Translations under genes and position numbers: made by a program | In this document: piece after piece, positions 1-11,190 of the stretch | Layout of the letters: the number at the start of each line of letters is the position of its first letter | Position numbering within the stretch: the first letter of the stretch is position 1 | From: Astrothelium macrocarpum | Taxonomy: Eukaryota > Ascomycota > Dothideomycetes > Trypetheliales > Trypetheliaceae | Length of the DNA stretch: 64,000 bases | Reading direction: 5' to 3' | NCBI GenBank assembly: GCA_021030915.1 | Contig: JAGEMR010000001.1 | Span: 248,001 to 312,000 of the forward strand | Notes under the pieces: model-generated | What the model was told of the DNA's origin: nothing | The model's database searches: none | The model's input: the letters and a program-made list of their open reading frames with translations, nothing else

Positions 1-1
1 C

Positions 2-3000
2 GCTCCTAATCTACACCTATTGGCACGGCAAATCCTTCAGCAACTCAACACCGACGTTGAAAAATTGGAAGCGAGACTGCACTCATCCTTGATATTTCAA
101 CAACGACTGCCAGTAATACAAGAAGGAGAGTCCCTCACCGAAACAATCAAGGAGAACACAGACGGGCTATCCTTTGAATCACTTATCAAAACGTTACCAG
201 GGCAATTACCAAGCACAAAATCCTTTCTATCTAAAGAAACAGCAGGCCTTTTTGAGCAGGTCTATCAAGTATTCTCTCGAGCGCTTAGCTTCGGCGGCAA
301 TCTTGAACAGTTCAGAACGTTGGATCTTTGGGGAAAAGACGAGGGTTGTGCACTTTGGTCTTTTTGCATTCGTATATGGTGCGGACCATTTCCAGTACTG
401 GCCAAAGCCAAAGCTCTCGAATTGGCTGCACGTGAAGTAGCACAAAACGAACAAGGCGACGAACAAATTTTGCTCCCGTATTTGCTCCATGGTTTAGCGG
501 ATGAATCGGCCAGAGTGAGAAGGGAGGCTTTACAGCTTGGCCTCGCAATTCGGCAACGATCTAGTAAAGAACTAAAGATTGGAAGAGACGTTTTCAGAAG
601 CGCAATGTACGGGCAAGCCGCAGAAGACGTTGCATGGCTATCTTCGGCCGAATTTCTCAAGATCATGTCGACAATTACTCCAAAGCTCGAAGAATGTGTT
701 TTAGATGCTTCGCAGATATCCAAAGTCATTCGGCATGCATTAAGCAAGCCTCCACAGGGGGGAAGTTCCGAGGTAGCTGTGGATGAAATTCATCTCAAAT
801 CCAAAATCAGGACCGCATTTGCAGACTTCTTGTGCACCCACGTCGGATCATCTCATCTGTATGGCGTGAAACTCCGACTACTGAAAATGATGGGACACCT
901 GGATAAAGCAATCTCATCATCAAGATTGCGGTATCTCCATCCTGAGATACGTAATTGGGCTTCTCTTTCATTGCATGAAGTATCGTCGAATTGCAGTCGT
1001 GAGCAACTTGAACTGAGTGCTCTGGACTCGGCTTATCTGGGAACTCTGTCCGCCAAGGACGATGGAACCTTGGATCTTGTCGGCTCGGTCGCACAAGGAG
1101 AGATTGGCGATGGTCGGCACCTTCTCCAGCAAAAGGCATTCGATCGTATCAAGGAATTATGGCCAAAATTTTCAGCCAGTAGCCGACTTTCACTGTCAAA
1201 TATCTTTCTCGACTGGTTGTTGGAACCATCTATGGATGCTCAAGCTCAGGTCCGACAAACCGAAGCAATCGACGTTTTGAGGACTGTGTCTCTATCCAGT
1301 GATATTCTTGCCTCCTTTTTAGATAGCATCCGAAATCCAGGACAGCTGATTGACAAGCCTCCAGCTTCCAAAAGGCGCCGAACCAGCAGGAGCGGGAAGG
1401 GAAAAGAAGACACGGTCGATGAGGAAGATATTGCTCGGTTGCTTCGACGAATCACTTTCGTCCTTGATCTTGTCGAATTTTCTAGTTCCAGGAAGCAGCC
1501 TCAGCTTCTAAGAAGTCTTTTTCATCTACTTGATGAGCTGCAACAGTGTCAGAATCAGACTAGGGCTGATTTGACATACCTACAGACAGTCACCATCTCC
1601 TGTATATTTGATGTTGTGGATGGAGCAAAAGATACGATACCCCAGGAGTTGGCTGAATTCGTGCGCGTTGACTTGTTAATGGATTGTCTTCGAACAAATT
1701 CCAATCCACAAGTTCACAATTCAGCTTTGCTCCTCATATCGAGTTTGACGGCCTGGGTTCCTGAACGAGTGCTGCATAGCATCATGCCAGTTTTCACTTT
1801 TATGAGTCGTACTTTGCTCGAGCAATCTGATGAGTACTCGGCACACGTGGTTGACACAACAGTTTCGCAAGTCATACCGCCTCTTTTGGAATCGCTTCAG
1901 AACAAAACCGAAGATCTCAGTGTTGCCACTGCGGAGCTTCTTTCAAGTTTCGTGGCAGCGTACGAGCACATTCCGCTCCATCGACGGTTACAATTGTTCC
2001 GCAATCTCGTTCGTAACATCGGTCCTGAAAGATCACTCTTCGCTGTGGTAGCTATGTTCAGTGATCGGTATGCTCACGATCCCGGTCTCCAAGACTTTGT
2101 CATGGAACTTGTGAGTGAATTTGGAGCTGCTGAGCAAATCACCGCATGTCATCAATGTCTTGAGCTCGTCCTCGATGCGCTGCAATCCCACACACCTTCC
2201 TCGCAGCTTATCTTAGGATCGAAGGACAAGTCGACAGATCAAATAACAGAATGTCTCGCACGAATCATACAAAGTCTCACAGTCGTTCTAGAATCTTCGC
2301 AGTTAAGAATGGCGTTTGATAAGGCCGGGCACATGCCCGATGCAAGCACCGAAGCACAAACTCGATATCATGACCTTCTCACCAAAGCAATCGAGCTTCG
2401 GCGTAAAGACCAGCTTGCTGATAATTTGAAATCTTGTAGCCAAGAATTAGAAACAGCTGCTCTAGGTCTTCCGGGACATCTGGATTTTATCAAATGTGCT
2501 CGAAGCCTTCTTCAGGATTCTCCTGATAGCGTTCGCCACAAAATCCTTCTCTCACTTGAGGCTCGATTAGAGAGTGTGGGTCAGAGTAAGGAAGACTCTC
2601 GGATTCATTCAGCAGTTCTCGACTTTCTACCCTGTATTGTCGAACTTGTCAATAAGCCTTCTGACGTGCTAATCAAAGCAACCGCAATTTCTTGCATTGG
2701 TTACATAGTGGATAAATACGGAAAAAAGGATTTGGATTCGGCTTTGGCCTCCGCCCAGGCTCTTGCCAGCAAACAGGCGCTCGGAGATGACAACTATAAC
2801 ATCCGTGTTCTCGCGTTACTTAATCTGGCTGGAATGGTTGAAGTGCTTCAAGATAGACTCATTCCGCTTCTCCCTCAAATATTATCAGAGGGATTTGGAT
2901 ATCTTGATTCGACGCTCTCTACTGACGAGCCTGACACACAGCTCCATGATGCAGTCTTCAGAATGCTCACAGCAGTGATCGACCACCTTTCATTCATGCT

Positions 3001-4129
3001 CTCGAGCAAAGATTTGGACACATCTCTGACCCTCTCGCTCAAGTCCGCTGGCACAGCAAATAGCTGCCGGCACTCAGAATCCAGACGAGAATTTGTAGAA
3101 CTGCTACCAAAGAAATTGAGCTCGAAAGACATATTCCCTGCATTGCTTCGAACATGGTCTCATGCACTACAAGCAGGCTCAGAAGCTGTTGAGGATTTTC
3201 TTGCCATACTAAAGTCGAGCATTGGTGCAAGTTCAAATGCACAGATCACAAAGCGAGCGCCAACACTTTTTGCTTTGTTCTTAGAGCTTTTCGATCTCCG
3301 ATGTATGGTCAAAATAGAGTCCATGGATGGGCTCTGGTCTGAACGCGTCGCATCATTGGAGAACCTGATGCACGAATCAGCGCTTGCAATGATCTTCAAG
3401 ATGAATGATACGGTTTTCCGGCCATTCTTCATTCGACTAGTGGATAGGGCATCAGAAGGGCAAGCTGGTCCCGACAATCAGACACAAAATTTGCGCTCCA
3501 TCACGCTATTTTCTTTTTGCGAACGGCTTTTTGATGCTCTCAAAGCGGTCGTTACCAAATATGCCAACTACTTTCTTGACCATGCGGTCCGAATTTTGCA
3601 ACAGGAACCTGAAGAGAAAAGCAATAGCTCCGACGATTACTCAACACTCGTCAACTGCACCCTTCGAGCTTTACAGAAGTCATTTGAGCATGATGAAAGC
3701 GACTTCTGGCAGTCACCCTCACACTTCGACCCTCTCTGCCAGCCGCTCGCCTCGTTGCTTACCCAGACCCTTTCAAATTCCACAGAAGCCTTGGCCTCTG
3801 ACCCATCATCGACCAAAGACGTTCTCATACCCACGATCGTCGCCTTTGCAACAGCCTCGTCGTCTCTAGAGCACCATAGGACCCTAAACTCGCACCTTCT
3901 CGCCCACATGCGATCTCCACACCCAGCAGTCCGTCTTGCTGCGGTGAAGACGGAGCAAGCACTGACGGACCGGTTGGGAGAGGAATGGCTGGGCATGCTC
4001 CCGGAAATGGTGCCGTATATTAGCGAGCTGCAGGAAGACGATGATGAAGTGGTGGAGAAGGAGACGCACAGATGGATTAGCCAGATTGAAGGCGTGCTCG
4101 GCGAGGGACTGGATGGCATGCTGCAATGA
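2..4129 (+). CDS. utp10: U3 snoRNP HEAT-repeat protein Utp10, 3' part
   Basis: Open from the left edge without an ATG, so the N-terminus lies outside the window; about 1,375 residues remain of a protein that is usually near 1,800. It is almost entirely helical HEAT-type repeat. A BP28CT-like segment is visible near residue 1,130, where an RPFFIRLVDRA motif occurs, and the end (ETHRWISQIEGVLGEGLDGMLQ-type closing helix) is the usual Utp10 terminus. Utp10 belongs to the t-UTP subcomplex of the 90S small-subunit processome and works in the nucleolus in rDNA transcription and early cleavage of pre-rRNA. No intron is seen in this part. The next gene lies tail to tail on the other strand. Assignment is from family motifs and is firm; only the 5' boundary is unknown. 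Confidence 0.93.
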   Translation, partial: APNLHLLARQILQQLNTDVEKLEARLHSSLIFQQRLPVIQEGESLTETIKENTDGLSFESLIKTLPGQLPSTKSFLSKETAGLFEQVYQVFSRALSFGGNLEQFRTLDLWGKDEGCALWSFCIRIWCGPFPVLAKAKALELAAREVAQNEQGDEQILLPYLLHGLADESARVRREALQLGLAIRQRSSKELKIGRDVFRSAMYGQAAEDVAWLSSAEFLKIMSTITPKLEECVLDASQISKVIRHALSKPPQGGSSEVAVDEIHLKSKIRTAFADFLCTHVGSSHLYGVKLRLLKMMGHLDKAISSSRLRYLHPEIRNWASLSLHEVSSNCSREQLELSALDSAYLGTLSAKDDGTLDLVGSVAQGEIGDGRHLLQQKAFDRIKELWPKFSASSRLSLSNIFLDWLLEPSMDAQAQVRQTEAIDVLRTVSLSSDILASFLDSIRNPGQLIDKPPASKRRRTSRSGKGKEDTVDEEDIARLLRRITFVLDLVEFSSSRKQPQLLRSLFHLLDELQQCQNQTRADLTYLQTVTISCIFDVVDGAKDTIPQELAEFVRVDLLMDCLRTNSNPQVHNSALLLISSLTAWVPERVLHSIMPVFTFMSRTLLEQSDEYSAHVVDTTVSQVIPPLLESLQNKTEDLSVATAELLSSFVAAYEHIPLHRRLQLFRNLVRNIGPERSLFAVVAMFSDRYAHDPGLQDFVMELVSEFGAAEQITACHQCLELVLDALQSHTPSSQLILGSKDKSTDQITECLARIIQSLTVVLESSQLRMAFDKAGHMPDASTEAQTRYHDLLTKAIELRRKDQLADNLKSCSQELETAALGLPGHLDFIKCARSLLQDSPDSVRHKILLSLEARLESVGQSKEDSRIHSAVLDFLPCIVELVNKPSDVLIKATAISCIGYIVDKYGKKDLDSALASAQALASKQALGDDNYNIRVLALLNLAGMVEVLQDRLIPLLPQILSEGFGYLDSTLSTDEPDTQLHDAVFRMLTAVIDHLSFMLSSKDLDTSLTLSLKSAGTANSCRHSESRREFVELLPKKLSSKDIFPALLRTWSHALQAGSEAVEDFLAILKSSIGASSNAQITKRAPTLFALFLELFDLRCMVKIESMDGLWSERVASLENLMHESALAMIFKMNDTVFRPFFIRLVDRASEGQAGPDNQTQNLRSITLFSFCERLFDALKAVVTKYANYFLDHAVRILQQEPEEKSNSSDDYSTLVNCTLRALQKSFEHDESDFWQSPSHFDPLCQPLASLLTQTLSNSTEALASDPSSTKDVLIPTIVAFATASSSLEHHRTLNSHLLAHMRSPHPAVRLAAVKTEQALTDRLGEEWLGMLPEMVPYISELQEDDDEVVEKETHRWISQIEGVLGEGLDGMLQ

Positions 4130-4680
4130 AAGTGTCGATACGAAAGATTGCATAGAGCGATTTTATCTTCGATGTTTGAATGTGTACGAATATATGCTTG
4201 TAGCCTGAGTCGAGGTCGCTCGGTTTAGATCATTAAATCGAGAACAAAATCACAATGATTGTTACTTGCTTGATGATTCCATGCAAACCAGTTTAACATA
4301 GGTAGTCATTGCTCTGCTAATGTTTAAGGATGGGTAAAGAGCCTGTCCAGATTGTCATTGTTTGTTCCTTCGACCAAAACGCTTGAGCACTGATCTCTTA
4401 GAGTGCGGAATCATTTGAAGTATGTATGTATATACACCAAGAAGTCGAGAAATCCACACTAAATCAGTATTTAGACAGCCAAAAGAATCCCCCCCTAGAG
4501 GAGAAAAAAAAAAAACATAAGTATGTGTGTAGGTTTATACACGCCCTTCCAAGCCGACGCCATCTAAAATGCCGTTCCCAGCACATCTATACATATTTTT
4601 TTTCCGCGTTCCCGCGCGTCCACCGCAAACCCTCATCAACCTCATGTAGCGGTCCACCCAGACAGTCAGCTCTCCGGCAC
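4130..4680. other. convergent 3' intergenic, UTP10 / GT34-like gene
   Basis: 551 bp between two stop codons. It should hold both 3' UTRs. It is AT-rich with short A-runs near 4508-4517. I see no gene or RNA in it. Confidence 0.6.
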
Positions 4681-6227
4681 TCACGCGTCGGCATCCCTCC
4701 GCCCATCCTTCTCCTTCTTCAACTCGCCCTCCATCTCCTTCGTCAACTCCAGCTCATGCTCCGTCATCTGCGCACGCCACTTCCGATACTCCTGGCGATT
4801 CTTGTCCTCCTCGCGCACCACCCTCTCGTACTCCCCCTGCAGGCCCCGGACCGCCTCGCTCAGGAAATCCTCCTGCTCCGCCTCCCGCGCCAGCATGTCC
4901 TCCACCTTCGTCAGCGCATACTCGATGTCCGGGTACTTGTCGCGCCACTCGTCGACGGGCCGCAGCAGCTCCTCCGCGCGCCACAGCAGCTCGCGCGCGG
5001 TCGCGATGCGCGTCCAGAACGCCGTGGTGTTGCGCACGTACGACGTCTCGCCCAGCGGCACGCTGTACGGGTTCCGCCGCCGCTGCTCGATCGCGTCCAG
5101 GTAGCCGGCCATGCTGCGCCAGCGGTCGCCGTTCAGGCGCGGGAAGTTGACCAGCAGCGCGCCGTGCCCGCCCTCGAACACCGCGTCGAAGTCGTCCGGG
5201 TCGTCGTCGGTGTGGGCGCGGCGCAGCTCGGCGTTGAACCAGGGCCGCGGCGTGTACAGCATGGTGCGGCGGTAGTCGTCGCTCTGCGCGACGCGCTGGA
5301 GCAGTTCTTGGTCTTTGACGTAGGCTTTGGATATCTCTTCGGGGTTGAGCGCGGGTTGGGCGAGGATGGAGACGAGCAGGCGCATGGAGTCTTCGTGGAC
5401 GCGGAGAAAGAAGGAGGAGGGGTTGAGGCCGCTGCGGTCTTTGGTGACGAGGAGGTTGATGTCGGTGAGGGTGGAGGGGGGGAGGAAGATGGAAAGGGGG
5501 ATGTTGGGGTTGAGGATGATGACGCTGGGATCGGTCCAGCTTGTTGAGAAGTTGTGTTAGCTGGTTTTGAATCATTTTTTTTTAGCTACTGAGCCTTACA
5601 AGAGCCACTCTATTCTTTGACTTTCTGGTTTTGATAGCTCCTGTATGACCAGATGCAGGAGATAGGCAAACTTGTTCCAATATCCATTCGTAAGCTGTCT
5701 ATCTAGCACATATTGAGGATAGGCGTGAATTTGATTGTGCTTCTTATGGCTCCTTATCGCTCGTTCATACAGCGGATGAGGGTGGCCGTATAAAGCTGTC
5801 ACTTTGGCGATGCGTGGCTGGCCATTTTCTGGATTAGCAGGAGTACGAGGCGCAGTATATCGATGAACTAGGAAGAATGTCGTAAGGATAGTGATAATGG
5901 CGAGAATGGTGTTTCTTGAGCGCATTCGTTTGGCTGTTCCGTTGGCATATTTCCGGGGTCGAAGATAACTCCCATTCGCGTTTGGAAGTGGATGGCCGTT
6001 GGCTGAGAAAACAGGCATCGGTCAGTGATATGGTCTTTGTCGGTGTACAATTGGGATCTTGAGCTTGGAGTCGCTTGTTGGCCATGAAGGGCACTTGTCG
6101 GGCGGGTTTGTGAAGGGTTGAATTGATGTGTGGAACACATGAAACGAGATAGATCGGGTCACTTACCTTTGAAGAAGAAGGACGGCGGATGGCCATCGGC
6201 CCACGGTGGTAAATCTTTGTCTGCCAT
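4681..6227 (-). CDS. GT34-like (GMA12/MNN10-type) type II membrane glycosyltransferase
   Basis: Model: exons 6227-6167, 6002-5600 and 5539-4681, giving 440 residues. Introns start GTAAGT and GTAAGG and end in CAG and AAG, with a GCTAAC branch site in the second. A short cytosolic tail is followed by one membrane anchor (about residues 52-66) and a lumenal domain, as in Golgi mannosyl/galactosyltransferases. Family signs are the start of the domain (RIAKVTALYG), the EWLFWTD block near residue 155, NPNIPL after it, and LNPSSFFLRVH. The metal-binding DXD of GT34 enzymes is not intact: the sequence reads Asp-Pro-Ser at about 158-160. The C-terminus is a charged coiled-coil-like tail. The last exon is much richer in GC than its neighbours. 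Family assignment is fairly good; activity and substrate are unknown. Confidence 0.8.
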
Positions 6228-7036
6228 AGTCTTCATGCGTCCAAGTATATTGCGCCTCTGGGTTACCATGCACCCAACAGGTCAATTTGCACAACAGGCC
6301 AGCATTGAGAGTGTCACGGGGCGAAACTGGAGATCATGATTGCATTCAGCAGTCTTCATACGGGACCACTTGAAGAGGAAGTTGAATGATGATTTACGAT
6401 CAAAGTAGCAAGCATGAATAGATATCGCCAGGTGTATGAAACAAGTATTAGGCCAGATTGTGTGCTGCGGGGGACGATGATGCGCTCCGTCTGTCCTTCA
6501 CCGGCCATGCCAGCTGTATTGGGGGAGAGGAATAGAAGTTGAGACTTGCAAGCATCATAAAGGACATGGAAATGCAAGTTATTTTCTGCTTGAGTGAAAA
6601 GATGTCAAGATACGCTTCACCTGAACCAGCGCGTGCATTCTATACTACAGTGTCCGGATTACCGCCCGCTGTAACTACTGGGGTCAATCCTGCTCACTCG
6701 CGTCTTGGCGCAGATTGAACTGACTCAGCTACAGGCTTCTGCCACATACACGGTAGGAAATCAAGTGGGATGACAGTTGTCGTAGAGAGCATCCCTTCGT
6801 TGATGGGTGTAACGACTAGCACATCATCATAATCTGCGGTACCTTGTCCTTGTGGAATGCTTTCTCGTATTATACAGAGCACACTTTATTTTGCCGACAC
6901 ATTCGAAGCCGCTTTGCGAAGCTGAGCGGCGACAACGCTCCACACACAATAGAATATACATACACACATCAAACGCCGCTGCAATGCATCTGTACTTTGT
7001 AGAATGAACAACAAGTCCCACTAATCCCCTTTTTCT
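6228..7036. other. intergenic: GT34-like promoter and SEC63 3' flank
   Basis: 809 bp upstream of the glycosyltransferase start and downstream of the SEC63 stop. Only short, patternless reading frames occur here. No RNA gene or repeat was recognised. Confidence 0.55.
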
Positions 7037-9288
7037 TTACTCCTCATCGGTATCCGTTTCTGTGTCTGTCTCGCTCTCGGTCTCGGCTTCGTCGCCTTCG
7101 GTATCGCTACCACTGTCATCGTCTTCTTCGATGGACCGCGGTCGTCGCGTCTTTTTCTGACTTTGGCCACCATTTGCAGTGCCCTTGAGAGCTTGCATTG
7201 TGCCCGCCAGCGAGTCTGTGCTGCTGTTAGCCATCACCATTTCGCCATCACAGCATCCACTATTCACACATACCTTCTTCGGGCTCGCTGATCTCTTCAT
7301 CGTCATCGATTTCCTCGGCCTTGGCTGCATCTTCCACATTCAATGTGACTTCTAGCTTTGTATCCAGTCCGACATAGCTATCGCACACGAGGTGCATTAC
7401 AAAGTTGTACTGTCCTACCTGAGGGGGAGCTCCAAACTGCATTTTCAACGTCTGCATATTGAATGTAGGCTTCCCTCGATCGTCAAATATGGGCTTGTCA
7501 AAAGTGGTGAATGGTGTTTGCGGAGGTGGAACTGTAATTTTGCCTTGTTTGCTGTCGGCCAAGAAAAGGTACCAGCGGGGAGCATGGTCACGAGCGAGAT
7601 AAGGCGCGTGAGCTAGAGGAGGTTGAAACTTCTTGACTTCAGCTTCCTGCGATGCCTTGGTCATTTCAGGAGGATCCTTGTCGAGCAAATCCTTCTCATT
7701 GATAGCTGGAATGTTACGTGTGCCCGGAGGGATGACGCGACCTTTGATGACAAGCGAGACAAGCGAATTGGGAATGACATGCTTCTCGCCTTGCACTTTG
7801 AAAAAGGCATTTTCAACCACTAGATGTGGTATTTGAGCGGCCGTTTGAATAGCTACCTTGTACTGCGACTCGGATAATAAGCCTGAGTCGACAAGTTGTT
7901 TCCGACGCACATTTTCAGGGAGCTTTAGGAACTGCTGTAGGGCCAAATGTTTTTTGGTGTCGGCTCCTTCAACGGCTACAATTGCTCCAGGAGACATGTT
8001 AGGAAGTTGGAGAAGCGGCGATGATTGAGGTGGAAGAGCTTGGATCAGGTGCTGGCGTGCATAAAGAGTTGAGAGAAGAGGTTGTGTACCTCCATAAGCT
8101 AGAGCGATCGCGAGGAATGATTCGCAAAGAGCAAGCGCAGTGGGTGCGACTTCGAATTTTTCGTCTTCCAGCGTCTTGTCGTCCAAATCCACACGGCCGA
8201 GATATGCCCAAAGTAAGGCTAACACTTTTCTCCGAACACTACTATCCAAGTCTTGTAGTTTAGTGCTATCTTTTTCTGACATTCCCGAAGCCTTGGGGCC
8301 CAATTGCCCTTCTGCCAGGATTCTCTTCTCGACCGTATTTAGGCCTGCTTCAGCTTTATTGCCCTTTAAAATATCTCGGTATTCATCAGCAGCACTCAAC
8401 GCTCCAATGACGCCGCCAGTGTCGATGTCTTCTTTGTACTCCCGAAATAGTTTTCCGGCAGTTGAAACCAGGACCTTCTCCCGTGTTACTCGTTGGGTGC
8501 CATACCACCACTGCCCGACAAAGTACGGTAGGAGGACGCCAAGCAGAGCTCCGTACAGAAGCAAGACGTACTTACCGTTTCCTTCCGTTATGATGAACTG
8601 AGGAAGAGCGATTCCGATACTGAAGCTTTGCTTCCCGTCCGGATGACCGTATTGGATATAGTTATTTCGAATCTCTTCATCGGTCAGAGTTTTGAATGCT
8701 TTGGTGATATCAACCCAATCGTCATTAATGGAGTCAACCGTCTCATTCTTTGACTCATCCGGCCGCCTCTTGTCAGGATGGTGGGTTACAGACAAGCGTC
8801 GGTAGTGAGATTTGATTGCCCTTTCATCGGCAGACCTTGATATGCCCAGAACCTCATAAGGGTCCCATATCTTGGGCGTACTGCGTGCAGTAACTACCAT
8901 CAGGTATACCATGTATGCCATGAGCAGCCAGCCGGCGAAAGTAGTAACCATGCGCTTGACCTTGCGCTGCCGTCGCTTTTGCTTCTTCTTCTGCCCGTCA
9001 ATGAGGTCTGCATTTTGGGGCCGGTATTCTGATTGTATCCGTGGCGCTGTATTTTCTAGGTCTGGAGAAAAATATGTTAGATAACTTGCATTACTAGTAA
9101 AGGTATTACATGCTGACAGACCTTTGCTTGGTCGAATGAGAGAATAGGTGGTCGGTAGTGTGACGAGACCGGTAATGACGAGGACAAAGTAAGGGAAGAA
9201 TTGTCCCTGACCGAGTGAGCGTGTGCTATAAAATGTAGAAGCCAGCCAGAAGGTTTACCTGTTCATCATATGTGTAGTCTGTCGACAT
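7037..9288 (-). CDS. sec63: ER translocon J-protein Sec63
   Basis: Model: exons 9288-9259, 9206-9122, 9061-7274 and 7215-7037, 693 residues. The protein starts MSTDYTYDEQ, followed by a first membrane helix (FPYFVLVITGLV), a second (about residues 76-96), a DnaJ domain (about 106-180) with the HPD triplet needed to stimulate the Hsp70 Kar2/BiP, a third membrane helix (YVLLLYGALLGVLLPYFV), the Brl domain, and a very acidic Asp/Glu/Thr tail. That order is the standard Sec63 layout. It sits in the ER membrane and drives post-translational import with the Sec61/62 complex. The final intron (7273-7216) must be removed to reach the acidic tail; without it the protein stops early. The second intron uses a weak GTCTGT donor. 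Assignment is firm. Confidence 0.95.
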
Positions 9289-9664
9289 TTTTTCGGGGTG
9301 CTACAGCAATGAATGCTAAGAGAACAAAGACTGATAATGGCATTCGTCGTGCGCAAGATGAAAGCAAAGTTCAAAAATCAAGAAGTAGGGGTATGGTGAA
9401 GAGTGAGTAGCAGGCCGGCAAGCGTCATACTGGAGCAAGAGCAGGAAGGGGCTCCGGAAGTTGGTAATGAATGAGGCTCATAGAAATGCGAGCATCAATC
9501 GTGGCCTTTCGCCGCGCCTGCGTAGTCCGTGCACTCTCCCACCTGCAGTTTTGTGATTATCACGTGAATACACATTTCAGGCCAGTCAAGTTAGGTATCA
9601 ATCTCATTGGTAGGTATCTCATTAGAATCTCATTGCGGAAAAGGCCATAAAGCCTGAAGCGCCT
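9289..9664. other. intergenic: SEC63 promoter / NOP1 3' flank
   Basis: 376 bp between the SEC63 start and the NOP1 stop, both on the minus strand. No specific site recognised. Confidence 0.5.
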
Positions 9665-10783
9665 TTAGCCTGCCTTATTGTACACACAAGCAACCATAGC
9701 ATGATCCCGCTCAAAAGGCTCCAGCGTAAGCTGTTCCTTTGGCTTCATCCGCTCCTCCCTCAGTTTCACTACTTCTCTTGCAAAAACCTGCTCCGGTGGC
9801 GCCGTACTATCAATACAATTCGCCTTGATACTAACTACAACGCCTCCACCGGTTTTGAGAAACAGATGCGCGTTCATGCCAACGATTCGGGCCTGATCCG
9901 GTTGCGCAACGTCGGCGAAAATGCAGTCGACCATTGAAACCAGCATGCGATACTTTAATGGATGCCTAGCATCTTCAATGATCGGGATGATGTTTGGTCG
10001 GTGTGTAGCCATGTTGATGAGATCGCGTCCACTGCGGTGTGAGAATTCCACTGCAAATACAGTGCCCTCTGGACCAACAATGTCGGAGACGTGAGACACA
10101 CTGGTACCACTTGCAGCACCCAAGTACAGAACCTTGCTGCCGGGTCTCATGAAGATGGAGTCGATACCGCCCAAGATGCCTGCAGCGAGCTTTGAGCGAA
10201 ACGGGTTCCACACTCGGTACTCTGTCTTGGTAGCCGGAACGAGCTCGCCGTTTACATCTCCTGGTTGAGCTGGTGTTTCAGAACTGATACGCTTTTCACC
10301 ATAAACAGCCTCTCCGGGAGTAAGATTTTTGGTCACCAGTAAATCTTCCTTGCCTCGAGCGATGAAGGTTCCAGGATGTCTATGCGGCTCCTGGAAATAT
10401 TGAGTTAGCAAATCTCCGAGAAAGTAGCGCATTCACACATGACGAACAATTACGACTCTTGAGCCCCCCTTAGCACCAGGTTTTCCGCCTCTACCTCCTC
10501 GTCCTGCTCCACGTCCTCGAGGTGCGCCACGCCCACCGCGAGCGCCTCCTCTACCACCACGGTCACCGAAGCCGCCTGGATTTAATTAGCATGCATGAAT
10601 ATCCATACAACAAAGAACCGTGCAGGATAGCGCGACTAGTCCTTGCCGTAAACTTGTATTGAATTGGCGGTACGAACCTCTGCCACCACCTCCTCGTCCA
10701 CCGCGGGCAGGAAATCCTCCCCCTCGACCTCCCCTCCCACCACCACGGCTGTCGCCCCGTCCGCCCCTTGGTGTAAATGCCAT
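9665..10783 (-). CDS. nop1: fibrillarin, box C/D snoRNP 2'-O-methyltransferase
   Basis: Model: exons 10783-10678, 10575-10448 and 10390-9665, 319 residues. The first two exons encode a glycine/arginine-rich (GAR) tail of about 78 residues with RGG repeats, the third the methyltransferase domain. The Rossmann motif that binds S-adenosylmethionine reads VLYLGAASGTSVSHVSDIVG, followed by AVEFSHRSGRDL, the acidic IIEDARHP loop and VDCIFADVAQPDQ. Fibrillarin methylates ribose positions in pre-rRNA, guided by C/D snoRNAs, in the nucleolus. Both introns use the rare donor GTTCGT; the frame closes only with these donors. The gene is divergent from ribosomal protein L17 across about 400 bp, which suits shared control of ribosome production. 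Assignment is firm. Confidence 0.96.
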
Positions 10784-11190
10784 CAAATGTTTCTTTTCCT
10801 TTTGAGGGTGAAGCTAGATCTCAATTTCTGCACATTTGCAACGGTGCGTGGTTTGTGAGTGGGAAGAGAAGCTTAGATGCTCATTGACAGATCCGGTAAT
10901 ATAATATCAGTTGAGTAGCAATCGACTTGCTGCGCGACAATTAGGGCTGTGAGATGCGATTCAGGGCGTTCCGCAAGCGAAGGTATGTCCACGTTGAGCG
11001 TGAAAAGACGGTTGGCTAGAGTCCTCAAGATTTTAGTAGCTCGGTTCGGGGCAAAGCTCTAAAGCTTGCGCTCGCCTAGCGAATGCTCCAACCACATCGG
11101 CAGAAAGTCGGGCCGCAAAATAGCATTGTGCGCAAAATCCCACCACCTCGACCTCAATTACACAACCCAACCAAAAGTCAACCAACCAGC
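10784..11190. promoter_or_regulatory. divergent promoter NOP1 / RPL17 with telobox-like TTAGGGCT
   Basis: 407 bp between the two start codons. A TTAGGGCT octamer lies at 10941-10948, similar to the TTAGGG telobox bound by Tbf1/Rap1-type factors in front of fungal ribosomal and ribosome-biogenesis genes. That link is inference from one site. No other element was identified. Confidence 0.4.
10941..10948 (+). promoter_or_regulatory. telobox-like site
   Basis: TTAGGGCT, one mismatch to TTAGGGTT, roughly midway between two genes for ribosome production. A single short match can arise by chance. Confidence 0.3.

Noticed and set aside
4426..5547. Long plus-strand open frame of 373 codons opposite the glycosyltransferase
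   Set aside because: It is an antisense by-product of the GC-rich exon. Its product is a low-complexity Leu/Arg/Val string, while the minus-strand reading has family motifs and splice sites.
7037..7130. Repeats of Glu/Thr/Asp codons
   Set aside because: This is the acidic tail of Sec63, which is a normal part of the protein.
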